Shown: piece after piece, positions 56,212-63,928 of the stretch | Layout: each line of letters begins with the position of its first letter | How positions within the stretch are numbered: position 1 is the first letter of the stretch | NCBI RefSeq assembly: GCF_002753895.1 | Contig: NZ_NJER01000001.1 | Coordinates: 1,708,298 to 1,772,297, forward strand | Reading direction: 5' to 3' | Length of the DNA stretch: 64,000 bases | Origin: Halobacteriovorax sp. JY17 | Lineage (GTDB): Bacteria > Bdellovibrionota > Bacteriovoracia > Bacteriovoracales > Bacteriovoracaceae | Translations under genes and position numbers: made by a program | Notes under the pieces: model-generated | The model's database searches: none | What the model saw: only the letters and a program-made list of their open reading frames with translations | What the model was told of the DNA's origin: nothing

Positions 56212-57897
56212 ATGAGAAGGGCAAAAATAGTGGCCACCCTTGGCCCATCATCTAATACAGTCGAACAAATTTCAAAATTAATTCAAGCAGGAATGAATGT
56301 TTGTAGAGTGAATATGAGCCATGGAACACATGAGTCTCATAAAGAGCTTATTGCAAATATAAGACAGGCTTCTGTTAATGTTGATAAACAAGTTGCGATT
56401 CTAGCAGATCTTCAAGGTCCTAAGATTCGTGTTGATAAATTACCTGAAAATTTAATACTAAAAGAAAATGAAGAATGGGTTATTGGTCCTTCTAAATTAA
56501 TGGGAGAGTATCCAGAGTATGAAGGAAAGTATATTCCAACAATCTATGAAAATCTCGTAGATGATTGCTTCGATGGTGCACGTATTCTCTTTGATGATGG
56601 TCTAATACTTGCGGAGTCAGTAAAAAGAGATAGAGATGTTTATAAAATAAAAGTTAACGTGGGTGGAATTTTAAAGTCCAACAAGGGAATCAACCTTCCT
56701 GACTGTGATGTTTCAGCACCAAGCTTTACAGATAAAGACAGAGAAGACTTAATGTTTGCTCTGACTCAAAACATTGACTATATCGCCCTTTCATTTGTTA
56801 GAAAAGGTGAAGACATTCAACAAGTAAAAGTTCTTCTTCATGATTTAAAAGTTGATATTCCTATCATTTCAAAAATTGAAAAACCTCAAGCTATCGATAA
56901 TATCGAAAGTATCTTAGACGTTACTGATGTGATTATGGTTGCGAGAGGAGATATGGGTGTTGAAGTTGGAAACCACTTAGTACCTTCAATCCAAAAGAAG
57001 TTGATTAAACTTTGTAATGAAAGAGGAATACCTGTTATTACGGCAACTCAAATGCTTGAGAGCATGACTCATAATCCAACGCCTACAAGAGCAGAGGCCA
57101 GTGATGTGGCCAATGCTATTTGGGATGGGACTGATGCTGTAATGCTTTCTGGCGAAACTGCCTCCGGGGATTACCCAATAGAAACTGTTAAAACAATGGT
57201 AAAAATTATTGAAGATGCAGAGCAGACTCCAAAAGAGAGACCGCTCCTTAGGCATGTGGATCTTTCAAGTGTTCAGGCCTCTGTGATGGTGGCAGCATCA
57301 CTCATTGGAGAGAAAGTCTACGCAAAGAGAATTCTTGCTGTTACAGAATCTGGAATTTCTTGTTTAAAACTTGCTAAATTTAGACCAACAACTCCATGTT
57401 TAGGTGTAACAACAACAGAGAGAACAGCTCGAAGAATGTGTTTGTATTGGGGGATTGAACCATTTCTTTTAAAGAACTACAGAGAAGATTCATTCAACTT
57501 TCAATATCATGTCATCAATAAAGTGAAGAAGAAATTAAAACTTGTTAATGGTGATAAACTTGTCATAACAAGAGGAGATGGAAAGTTCTTCAGAGCGGGT
57601 AGTTCAAACTCGGTGAAGGTCGATATAATAAAAGACGTTCCAAAAGTTCTTGGAAGTGGGGGAGATACATTAGAAGAAGCTTCTGATGATAAAAAAAAAA
57701 TCCTTCTAGACCATAATATCTGCGCTAGCTGTCAAAGGTGTGTGGAGATTTGTCCACACGCTATTTGGAAAATTAATCCAATAACAAAAGATACCTACTT
57801 AAATAAAGATCAGATTCACTACTGTAATATGGACCTTCAATGTATTAAGGTGTGTCCAACGGGCGCAATTGAAATAATTCCTAATTTTAGCAAATGA
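56212..57897 (+). CDS. pyk: Pyruvate kinase fused to a C-terminal ferredoxin domain
   Basis: Residues 1-475 are a complete pyruvate kinase: ATLGPSS at the start, NMSHG, the B domain (about 70-165), KIEKPQAI with the catalytic Lys/Glu (221-223), VARGDMGVE and TATQMLESM, then the C domain. After a linker with Lys494-496 come about 60 residues of ferredoxin: CASCQRCVEICP (Cys504, 507, 510, 514) and a second set Cys538, Asp541, Cys544, Cys548, where Asp replaces one Cys. E. coli PykF has 470 residues and no such tail. The Lys codons form a run of ten A. It is coupled to queG by an ATGA overlap. Confidence 0.92.
   Translation: MRRAKIVATLGPSSNTVEQISKLIQAGMNVCRVNMSHGTHESHKELIANIRQASVNVDKQVAILADLQGPKIRVDKLPENLILKENEEWVIGPSKLMGEYPEYEGKYIPTIYENLVDDCFDGARILFDDGLILAESVKRDRDVYKIKVNVGGILKSNKGINLPDCDVSAPSFTDKDREDLMFALTQNIDYIALSFVRKGEDIQQVKVLLHDLKVDIPIISKIEKPQAIDNIESILDVTDVIMVARGDMGVEVGNHLVPSIQKKLIKLCNERGIPVITATQMLESMTHNPTPTRAEASDVANAIWDGTDAVMLSGETASGDYPIETVKTMVKIIEDAEQTPKERPLLRHVDLSSVQASVMVAASLIGEKVYAKRILAVTESGISCLKLAKFRPTTPCLGVTTTERTARRMCLYWGIEPFLLKNYREDSFNFQYHVINKVKKKLKLVNGDKLVITRGDGKFFRAGSSNSVKVDIIKDVPKVLGSGGDTLEEASDDKKKILLDHNICASCQRCVEICPHAIWKINPITKDTYLNKDQIHYCNMDLQCIKVCPTGAIEIIPNFSK
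57691..57700 (+). other. Run of ten A at the kinase-ferredoxin junction of pyk
   Basis: GATGAT is followed by ten A and then TCC. In the encoded frame this reads Lys-Lys-Lys-Ile. One A fewer leads to TAG within a few codons (Ser-Phe-stop); one A more leads to TAA shortly after Asn-Pro-Ser-Arg-Pro. Either slip would yield pyruvate kinase without the ferredoxin part. Confidence 0.85.
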
Positions 57898-58913
57898 AAG
57901 AAGAGATTTTAGAAAAAGTTTTAAACTCAGAAAACTTAAAGAAGTTTGGAATCGTTGACTGGGGAGTAACCTCTGACCCAAGGCCTATTACTTGGAAGTA
58001 TTACTTTGATTGGGTAAATAAAGGGCTAAATGGAATCTTAAAATATCTAGAAGGTGAGAGAAGAGATAAGAGAGAAGATATAAGGAATTACTTTCCTGAG
58101 TTTGAATCTGCTATTGTCTTTCAGTTTTCCTATGCCAAAAAGAAGTTTGAACTCGATAAATTCTATGAAAGCGAAAAGAGTAATGGTCTGAAAATCGCGA
58201 GTTATGTTCTTGGCTTTGATGGGGTGGACTATCATTTTAAGCTCAGAGATGCTTTAGATTCAATTGGTGAACAATTAAGAGAGCTCGACCCAGCTCTTCA
58301 ATTTAAATTATCATTAGACACACAACCTATCTTAGAAAGAGATCTTGCCTATAGAGCGGGACTTGGATGGTTTGGTAAGAATAGTATGTTCATAAGTAAG
58401 AAGGAGGGAAGCTTCTTTATTTTAGGATCGCTTCTTCTTTCAAAGAATTATTCACTTGCGGAGAAAGAACCTGAAACGGATCATTGTGGACAATGCACGA
58501 GATGTGCTGATGCCTGTCCAACCGATGCCATAGACTTAGAAAGTAGAACTCTAATATCAAATAAGTGTATAAGTACTTATACGATTGAGCTCTTTAAAGA
58601 TTTAGGAGAGGCCCCTGAGGGGATGGAAAATTCAAACGGTGAAATATTTGGCTGTGATATTTGCCAAGAAGTTTGCCCTTGGAATAAGCGTCTCTTAAGA
58701 GTCGGTAAAGTAGACCTTAACGAAACCTTAATAAGTGAGAGAGAGCTTCAAATAAGAAGCTTCTTTCTTGAACGTCCTATTTTAGAGGTTTTAAGTGATT
58801 TGAAATCGTTATCAAATAGAGGATTTCAGAGATTATTCAAAAGTACTCCGATAGAGAGAACGGGGAGAGTAGGGCTTCTGAAAAACATACGCTTTTTCTC
58901 GGGAAAAAGGTAA
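57894..58913 (+). CDS. queG: Epoxyqueuosine reductase
   Basis: It reduces epoxyqueuosine in tRNA to queuosine using a cobalamin and two [4Fe-4S] clusters. In 339 residues: an N-terminal region with FGIVDWGVT, the AYRAGLGWFGKNSM motif in the cobalamin-binding part, then CGQCTRCADACP and CDICQEVCPWNK for the clusters. It starts inside the pyk stop (ATGA), so it is translated with the pyruvate kinase-ferredoxin fusion; the adjacent ferredoxin domain could be an electron donor, but that is only a context-based idea. queC is at 41.6 kb. Confidence 0.93.
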   Translation: MKEEILEKVLNSENLKKFGIVDWGVTSDPRPITWKYYFDWVNKGLNGILKYLEGERRDKREDIRNYFPEFESAIVFQFSYAKKKFELDKFYESEKSNGLKIASYVLGFDGVDYHFKLRDALDSIGEQLRELDPALQFKLSLDTQPILERDLAYRAGLGWFGKNSMFISKKEGSFFILGSLLLSKNYSLAEKEPETDHCGQCTRCADACPTDAIDLESRTLISNKCISTYTIELFKDLGEAPEGMENSNGEIFGCDICQEVCPWNKRLLRVGKVDLNETLISERELQIRSFFLERPILEVLSDLKSLSNRGFQRLFKSTPIERTGRVGLLKNIRFFSGKR

Positions 58914-58986
58914 CACCACAAACTTAATTTCTTTATTTTTTTAAATGGCGATATAATGTGTAGATGCAATAGATAGGGTAATTTAC

Positions 58987-60843
58987 ATGAATGAGAATAA
59001 TCAACATAGTAATGAAAAGAAATCATTTTCATCACTTAGTAAAATAATCATATTAAAAATTATAGCGATAAGCTCACTCGTTACAGTGATCTCAACAGGT
59101 ATTCAACTATATAGAGATTACTCTCAAAATGTCTCTAAAGTTGATAATGATATTAAGCGTGTTTCAAATTTAATTGTTCCAGAACTTTCCTATAACCTTT
59201 GGCACTTAGATGTTAAAGCTCTGAAGATGCAACTCCACTCTCTTTCATCAACGGGTGAGTTTACTTACGTTGAAATTAATTATGATGGAAAAACTTTGAT
59301 CTCAGGAAAAGATGATGAGTTTATTCAAAAGAAAGAAAAAACTTGGCCTCTGATGTACTCTTATAAAGGTGAAGAGAGAGAGCTTGGAACATTAAGAGTT
59401 GTAACAGATTTAGAGCCTTATATTGAACATGTTCTTAATACTGCACTATTTATTTTAACAGCAAACTTTATTAAGACATTTATTGTGGCCTTTGTGATGA
59501 TTTACATTCTTCGCGGTCATGTGATGATTCCTCTTAATCTCTTGTCTACAAAGTTAAAAGATTTTAATCTCGATAATTTGGACAAAGAAGATATTAATTT
59601 AAATAGAAAGCCAAGTGATACTATTGATGAGCTTGATATCGTTCTCTATTCAGTGAATAAAATGAAGAGTAACTTGATTCACGATATTGAGAGAATGGAA
59701 ACAGATAGGGAAGAGAAAGAAGAACTCATTGTTAAATTAAATCAATCTCAAAAAATGGAAGCACTAGGGAGATTGTCTGGTGGAATTGCCCACGATTTTA
59801 ATAATATTCTTCACTTAATTTCAGGGTCAGCTGAGCAGTGTCTTTATTACTTAGAGAGCAATAAGCAGGATAAGATAAAGAAGTATCTTGGAAATATTGT
59901 AGAGTTTGCTGATCGTGGTGATAAGCTCATTCGCCAAATTCTTACTTACACTCATCAAAAGAAAGTTGAGTATGCTAAAACTAATTTGATTGATGTTATT
60001 AAGAGCAGTTTAGAAATGATGCGCTCTACTCTTCCTGCTAATATTGAAATTGATTTTAGCTTTGATCAAGAAGTAGATATCTTAGGCGACATTACACAAA
60101 TGCAACAAATCATTATGAACTTCTGTACTAACTCTAGAGACTCAATTGGAAAGAAGAGTGGACATATTAAAGTAAAGTCTCAAGTGAATCATATAAAGAA
60201 TGAAGTTCAATTAATTATCTCTGATAATGGAGTAGGTATTCCTGAAGAAGTAAAGGCCAAAATTTACGAACCTTACTTTTCGACTAAGCCTATTAATAAA
60301 GGTACAGGAATGGGGCTTTCAATTATTCATTCAATTATTGAACAAATGAATGGAAGAATTGAATTAATTAGTGAGATAGGAGAAGGGGCGAAGTTTATTA
60401 TTTTTCTTCCTGTTTATACAGAAGGAGAAGACCTCATCGCTATGAACTATGATCCATTACAGAGACTTGGTGAAATAAGCCTTCATGGAAAGAGAGTTCT
60501 TATTTTAGATGATGAAGAGATTATTGCGAATATGCATAAAGACTTTATTGAAGAGCAAGGGGCAGAAGTTTTCTGTTATATTTCCCCATCGGCTGCACTA
60601 GGGGCCTTAAAACAAGGATTGGAAGTTGATGTTATTTTAACTGACTTATCAATGCCTGAGATGACTGGCTTTGAGTTTGCTAAGGCCTATACGGATAATG
60701 GGGGACAGTGTCCTATTATTCTTCTAACTGGACATGAGGAAAAAGTTCTATCTGAAAATGATATCTCTTCATATAATATTGAAGAAGTACTTTTAAAACC
60801 AATAAATATGGAAGAATTATTAGAAGTGATTAGTTCTATATAA
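58987..60843 (+). CDS. Hybrid sensor histidine kinase
   Basis: A 618-residue two-membrane-segment kinase: TM1 about 20-40, a periplasmic domain 41-148, TM2 about 150-175, a HAMP-like linker with a coiled coil (180-255), phosphoacceptor His269 in GGIAHDFNNIL, an N box around MNFCTNSRDSIG, DNGVGIP, GTGMGLSI, and a C-terminal receiver domain (about 502-618) with Asp553 in ILTDLSMPEMTG and Lys604. The periplasmic ligand is unknown. A TATAAT at 58952-58957 is a likely -10 box. Its stop overlaps the convergent hydrolase gene by eight bases. Confidence 0.88.
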   Translation: MNENNQHSNEKKSFSSLSKIIILKIIAISSLVTVISTGIQLYRDYSQNVSKVDNDIKRVSNLIVPELSYNLWHLDVKALKMQLHSLSSTGEFTYVEINYDGKTLISGKDDEFIQKKEKTWPLMYSYKGEERELGTLRVVTDLEPYIEHVLNTALFILTANFIKTFIVAFVMIYILRGHVMIPLNLLSTKLKDFNLDNLDKEDINLNRKPSDTIDELDIVLYSVNKMKSNLIHDIERMETDREEKEELIVKLNQSQKMEALGRLSGGIAHDFNNILHLISGSAEQCLYYLESNKQDKIKKYLGNIVEFADRGDKLIRQILTYTHQKKVEYAKTNLIDVIKSSLEMMRSTLPANIEIDFSFDQEVDILGDITQMQQIIMNFCTNSRDSIGKKSGHIKVKSQVNHIKNEVQLIISDNGVGIPEEVKAKIYEPYFSTKPINKGTGMGLSIIHSIIEQMNGRIELISEIGEGAKFIIFLPVYTEGEDLIAMNYDPLQRLGEISLHGKRVLILDDEEIIANMHKDFIEEQGAEVFCYISPSAALGALKQGLEVDVILTDLSMPEMTGFEFAKAYTDNGGQCPIILLTGHEEKVLSENDISSYNIEEVLLKPINMEELLEVISSI

Positions 60844-61615
60844 TTCCTTCGTCTTTTAAAAACTTCTTAATATGAGGAGCGGCCATCTCTGGCATGTGAT
60901 GAGGAAGTTTGGTTGGACGATCATAGCTCACTTGATTTCTTTCACTCAGATAATCAACCATTATTTGTGTACCATCTTTTCCAACAACAGCGTCGTCAGC
61001 ACCAGTTATAAAATGAACTCTTTTTCCTTCAAGTTCCAATTGTTCTTTGCGCTCCTTTATCCAAGGAAAAATCACATCGGGAGAAATCGCTGGAGAGACG
61101 AGTTGTCTCCTTACATTCAAAGTTGATTTATAAAAAGGCGTATCAAAAATATGCGTTACTCCCTTTGGTGGCATTCCAAGTCCAACACATAGGGACATGG
61201 TGTCGAGTCCTATAAAATCGTCGGACTCAAGAGCGAGAAGAGAGAGTAGAGCGCCTAGAGAGTGACCTCCTAGGATAACTCTCAGATTTTTGTAATCCTT
61301 ATTAGTAGAAATATCTTTGAGTTTCTCATAGGCCTGTTTAAAGAGCTCTGGAGCATGCTTCTTATATTGTTCAAAGCTTTCAACTTCACTAAATGTTCCT
61401 AAATAATGACCTGGTTGGTCAAAAATCATTGCGGGAATACCTTCCTCGGCCAAGCGTGTGGCCCAGCTAAGAATACTCGATTTGTGAGAGGTGTATCCAT
61501 GAGTAAAAATAGCGAGGGCCTTTGCTGGCCTGGTATTTTCATCAGGAAGAAAGATCATTGCGTTAAGTTCTTGATCTAAATAAGTTATTTTGGATTTAGT
61601 TATCTTTATTGTCAT
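60836..61615 (-). CDS. Alpha/beta hydrolase
   Basis: A 259-residue cytoplasmic hydrolase: the oxyanion region FTHGYTSHKSSIL, the nucleophile elbow GGHSLGALL with Ser, and a late His in RPTKLPHHMPEM. Possible acid: an Asp in FITGADDAVV. This fits the serine-hydrolase/lipase type of the fold; the substrate is open. It is convergent with the hybrid kinase gene and lies beside tRNA-Phe. Confidence 0.8.
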   Translation of the reverse strand: MTIKITKSKITYLDQELNAMIFLPDENTRPAKALAIFTHGYTSHKSSILSWATRLAEEGIPAMIFDQPGHYLGTFSEVESFEQYKKHAPELFKQAYEKLKDISTNKDYKNLRVILGGHSLGALLSLLALESDDFIGLDTMSLCVGLGMPPKGVTHIFDTPFYKSTLNVRRQLVSPAISPDVIFPWIKERKEQLELEGKRVHFITGADDAVVGKDGTQIMVDYLSERNQVSYDRPTKLPHHMPEMAAPHIKKFLKDEGII

Positions 61616-61710
61616 GGAATTAACATACTAAATTATTCAAATTAATTTAAGATTTAATTTGACGAAATAGCCACATTCCTTTATTTTTAATCTCACTCAA
61701 ACGAATTTAT

Positions 61711-61786
61711 GCCCTGATAGCTCAGTCGGTAGAGCAAAGGACTGAAAATCCTTGTGTCCGTGGTTCGAATCCGCGTCGGGGCACCA
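61711..61786 (+). tRNA. tRNA-Phe (anticodon GAA)
   Basis: A cloverleaf with acceptor GCCCTGA paired to TCGGGGC, D-arm AGCTCAGTCGGTAGAGC, anticodon stem AGGA(C)/(A)TCCT around GAA, T-arm with GGTTCGAATCC, discriminator A and encoded CCA. Its 3' end is repeated at 62640-62652, as at integration sites. Confidence 0.96.
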
Positions 61787-61788
61787 TT
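61776..61788 (+). repeat. Direct repeat at the tRNA-Phe 3' end, left copy
   Basis: TCGGGGCACCATT occurs here, spanning the end of tRNA-Phe, and again at 62640-62652. The two copies bracket about 860 bases that hold a toxin-antitoxin pair. The pattern is that of attachment-site repeats, although no integrase is present between them. Confidence 0.65.
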
Positions 61789-61790
61789 TA

Positions 61791-61829
61791 AAAAGCTCTG
61801 TAGTTTTAACTAATTACAGGGCTTTTTTT
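61791..61829 (+). terminator. Rho-independent terminator after tRNA-Phe
   Basis: AAAGCTCTGTA (61792-61802) pairs with TACAGGGCTTT (61815-61825) with one G-T pair, then a T run. It ends the tRNA transcript before the toxin-antitoxin genes. Confidence 0.75.
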
Positions 61830-61903
61830 ATACTCTTTTTTCCCATTATCGAACTAAGCTCACTCATGTTATTTAAAATCAGTATGTTATAGGGAATTTA
61901 AGT

Positions 61904-61960
61904 CTTGTGTACAAGTTAGTTCTCAAAGTGGTGTACTTTTATGCCGACACGTGTTAATAT
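61904..61960 (+). promoter_or_regulatory. Likely promoter and operator of the toxin-antitoxin genes
   Basis: A near-palindrome CTTGTGTACAAG (61904-61915), a second GTGTAC (61931-61936) and the perfect palindrome ACACGTGT (61947-61954) precede a TAATAT (61955-61960), 18 bases upstream of the antitoxin ATG. Ribbon-helix-helix antitoxins usually repress their own operon through such half-sites; here that is an inference from position. Confidence 0.4.
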
Positions 61961-61977
61961 AGGAGAAGGAGTATACC

Positions 61978-62253
61978 ATGAAATCAGAAAGATGTTTATT
62001 TTATGTGAAGGAGCCAGTTGTTGTAGACGAGCTGGAAAGAATCCCTCAGCGACAGCGGTCGGAGAGGTTAAATGAACTACTGAAAAAGGCATTAGAAATG
62101 GAGAAAAAGGAAAAGATGCTTCTTGAATGTAATAAACAAGCAGCTAGTATGAGTCAGTCTGATTGGAATGAGCGTGAAAGTGATGGTCAGGTAATTGCCA
62201 CAGGATTTCATAAGCAAGATGAAGACGATGATATTCCAGAAGGTTGGTTTTAG
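61978..62253 (+). CDS. Ribbon-helix-helix antitoxin
   Basis: A 91-residue protein. The first 45 residues (LFYVKEPVVVDELERI, then QRQRSERLNELLKKALEMEKK) have the beta-strand and two helices of ribbon-helix-helix DNA-binding proteins of the CopG/MazE type. The second half is acidic, ending DEDDDIPEGWF, and would wrap the toxin. GGAGAAGGAG lies upstream of the ATG. The toxin starts two bases after the stop. The gene order and sizes are those of type II toxin-antitoxin modules. Confidence 0.8.
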   Translation: MKSERCLFYVKEPVVVDELERIPQRQRSERLNELLKKALEMEKKEKMLLECNKQAASMSQSDWNERESDGQVIATGFHKQDEDDDIPEGWF

Positions 62254-62255
62254 GG

Positions 62256-62588
62256 ATGTTGCGGGGAGAAATCTGGTGGGGTGTTTACCCTAACGATAGA
62301 TCAGGAAAGACCAGACCATTACTTATTGTGAGTAACGATGCAATCAATAAAAGTAATGGGCAAGATATTGTAGTAGTGAAGGTGACAAGCTTGATGAAGT
62401 CTGATGGAAGTCAGAGGTATGTAAATCAATACTATGATGTTATTGTTCAGTTGAAAAATCCAAGTGTTATACAAACTGCTGCAATATACACAACTTTAAA
62501 AAAAAATTTAAGAAGTCTTTTATCTACTATAACTTCAGTAGAGCTTAGCCAAGTTGACAGGGGATTGAAAAATTCTCTTGATCTGTAG
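62256..62588 (+). CDS. MazF/PemK-family endoribonuclease toxin
   Basis: A 110-residue protein starting MLRGEIWWGVYP, with RPLLIVSNDAINK and ending in the helical tail typical of PemK/MazF toxins. Such toxins cut mRNA at short sequences and are held by the antitoxin encoded just upstream. The ATG at 62256 is two bases after the antitoxin stop and has AGAAGG upstream. A run of nine A (62498-62506), within TTLKKNLRS, could slip and truncate the protein. It is the only clear gene between the two tRNA-Phe repeats apart from its antitoxin. Confidence 0.82.
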   Translation: MLRGEIWWGVYPNDRSGKTRPLLIVSNDAINKSNGQDIVVVKVTSLMKSDGSQRYVNQYYDVIVQLKNPSVIQTAAIYTTLKKNLRSLLSTITSVELSQVDRGLKNSLDL

Positions 62589-62652
62589 GTGGATCAAGGA
62601 CTTTTGAAATTTAATATAGCAGTTCGATAATCGCCCACTTCGGGGCACCATT
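62586..62652 (+). pseudogene. Degraded tRNA-Phe copy
   Basis: The segment keeps pieces of tRNA-Phe in the right order: AAGGACT with GAAA near the anticodon, GTTCGA of the T-loop, and TCGGGGCACCATT at the 3' end. The T-stem no longer pairs and the acceptor 5' strand is gone, so it cannot be a working tRNA. It may be the remnant of an old attR or of a tRNA carried in by an element. Confidence 0.5.
62640..62652 (+). repeat. Direct repeat at the tRNA-Phe 3' end, right copy
   Basis: The second copy of TCGGGGCACCATT, at the end of the degraded tRNA. It bounds the toxin-antitoxin segment on the right. Confidence 0.65.
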
Positions 62653-62665
62653 CTTTTGAAGACGA

Positions 62666-62697
62666 TAAAAAGCCACTTTTCGGAGTGGCTTTTTTTA
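62666..62697 (+). terminator. Rho-independent terminator behind the tRNA remnant
   Basis: AAAAAGCCACT pairs with AGTGGCTTTTT around a six-base TTTCGG loop, followed by a T run on the plus strand. Confidence 0.8.
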
Positions 62698-62779
62698 TTT
62701 TATCAAACAGTTACGTGGTTCGAGTGTTTCATTCTTTTTCATACCCCTAGGCGGGCATAAGAACTACATATCTAAGACT

Positions 62780-63928
62780 TTAATTTATCAATAATGTTTC
62801 TCTATACCGGTTTATTACTTGAGACATAGTGGGTTCAAGTGAATCTGGATGAATTACAAGTAAATCTCCAGAATTAACTTTTGAAAAGATATGGTCAACA
62901 GCATTTTCTGATTGGTTCGATATTTCTATTTGATCTTCATCAAAGCCAGCTTTAAGCAATCCTTGCTGCATGAGTTTTATGGTTTCTCCCGCTGGACGGC
63001 CGCGGGGATCAAAGTCAGTTAATACAATAAAGTCGTATACGTCAGCGAGGGCATGACCATATTCAATTATCTGATCATTTGTTCGGCTTCCAGTTCCGTG
63101 ACATAAAGCGATCTTGCGTCCAGGAGAAAGTTTGGGGAGAAGTTTGGAAAATGCACGAGCTGAGTCTGCATTATGACCGTAATCAAGTAATACTTTGTAA
63201 CCTTGAAAATCAAATAAATTCATCCTTCCAGGATTTTGATTTGGAGAAGGATAGAATGTCATAACTCCATTACGTATTTGTTCTTTTGTAAGACCCAATC
63301 CATGAAGTGCGGCGATTCCAGCAAGTGCATTGGAAATATTAAATTCAACTCGTCCACCAAAAGTGATGGGGATTTCCTCAAGAGTACAAATAGTAATATC
63401 CATTCCCAGACTTCTAATGATGACATTCCTATCTTCTATTATTACAACGCTATTTTTATTAGAAATATGCTCTTTTATAATTTTATTTTTAGAATTAAGA
63501 GAAAACAGAATAATATTTCCGCGAGCTCGGTCTAGAACTTTCATCGTTTCTAAATCATCAGCATTTAAAACGGACGTTCCAGATTCCTTAACAGCTTCTA
63601 CCACCGTTGATTTAACAAGATTCAAATCGTGCTGTGTTTCAATCCAATCAGTTCCTAGGTGATCATTTCCGATATTTAGTAAGACTCCGATATCAACCTT
63701 TTCAACTCCAAGTCCTCTTCTTTGTATGCCACCTCTAGCAACTTCCAACACGACATGATCAATTGTAGCTTCTCTAATGACAATCCCCGCACCTTCAGGT
63801 CCGCTATAATCACCCGCAAGAATAGAAGTACCATCGATTTCAATTCCTGTAGTGCAAGTAAGTCCTACTGTTTTACCAGCATACTTAAGTGTATGGGTTA
63901 TCCTCGGGCGGCAGTGGAAAGAGCTCAA
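62780..63928 (-). pseudogene. 3' part of a cyanophycin-synthetase-like Mur ligase gene
   Basis: From about 63908 down, the reading frame matches the Mur-ligase half of cyanophycin synthetases: ITHTLKYAGKTVGLTC, GDYSGPEGAG, VLEVARGGIQRRGLG, NIGNDHLG, and LDYGHNADSARAF near the C-terminus. The P-loop motif GTNGKTTTT that must precede ITHTLKYAG is missing: the frame is closed by stops 6-20 bases further upstream, and the other two frames in the remaining 70 bases show no such motif. The family normally has an ATP-grasp half before this. The only start is a TTG in unrelated sequence (SSFHCRP). I take it for a 5'-truncated, non-functional remnant beside the tRNA. Confidence 0.65.

Noticed and set aside
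61787..62640. Integrase or transposase within the tRNA-Phe-bounded segment
   Set aside because: Only the antitoxin and toxin genes fit the space; no recombinase motif is seen in any frame.
62586..62652. A second working tRNA gene
   Set aside because: The 3' end looks right, but neither the T-stem nor the acceptor stem can pair, so it is a remnant at most.
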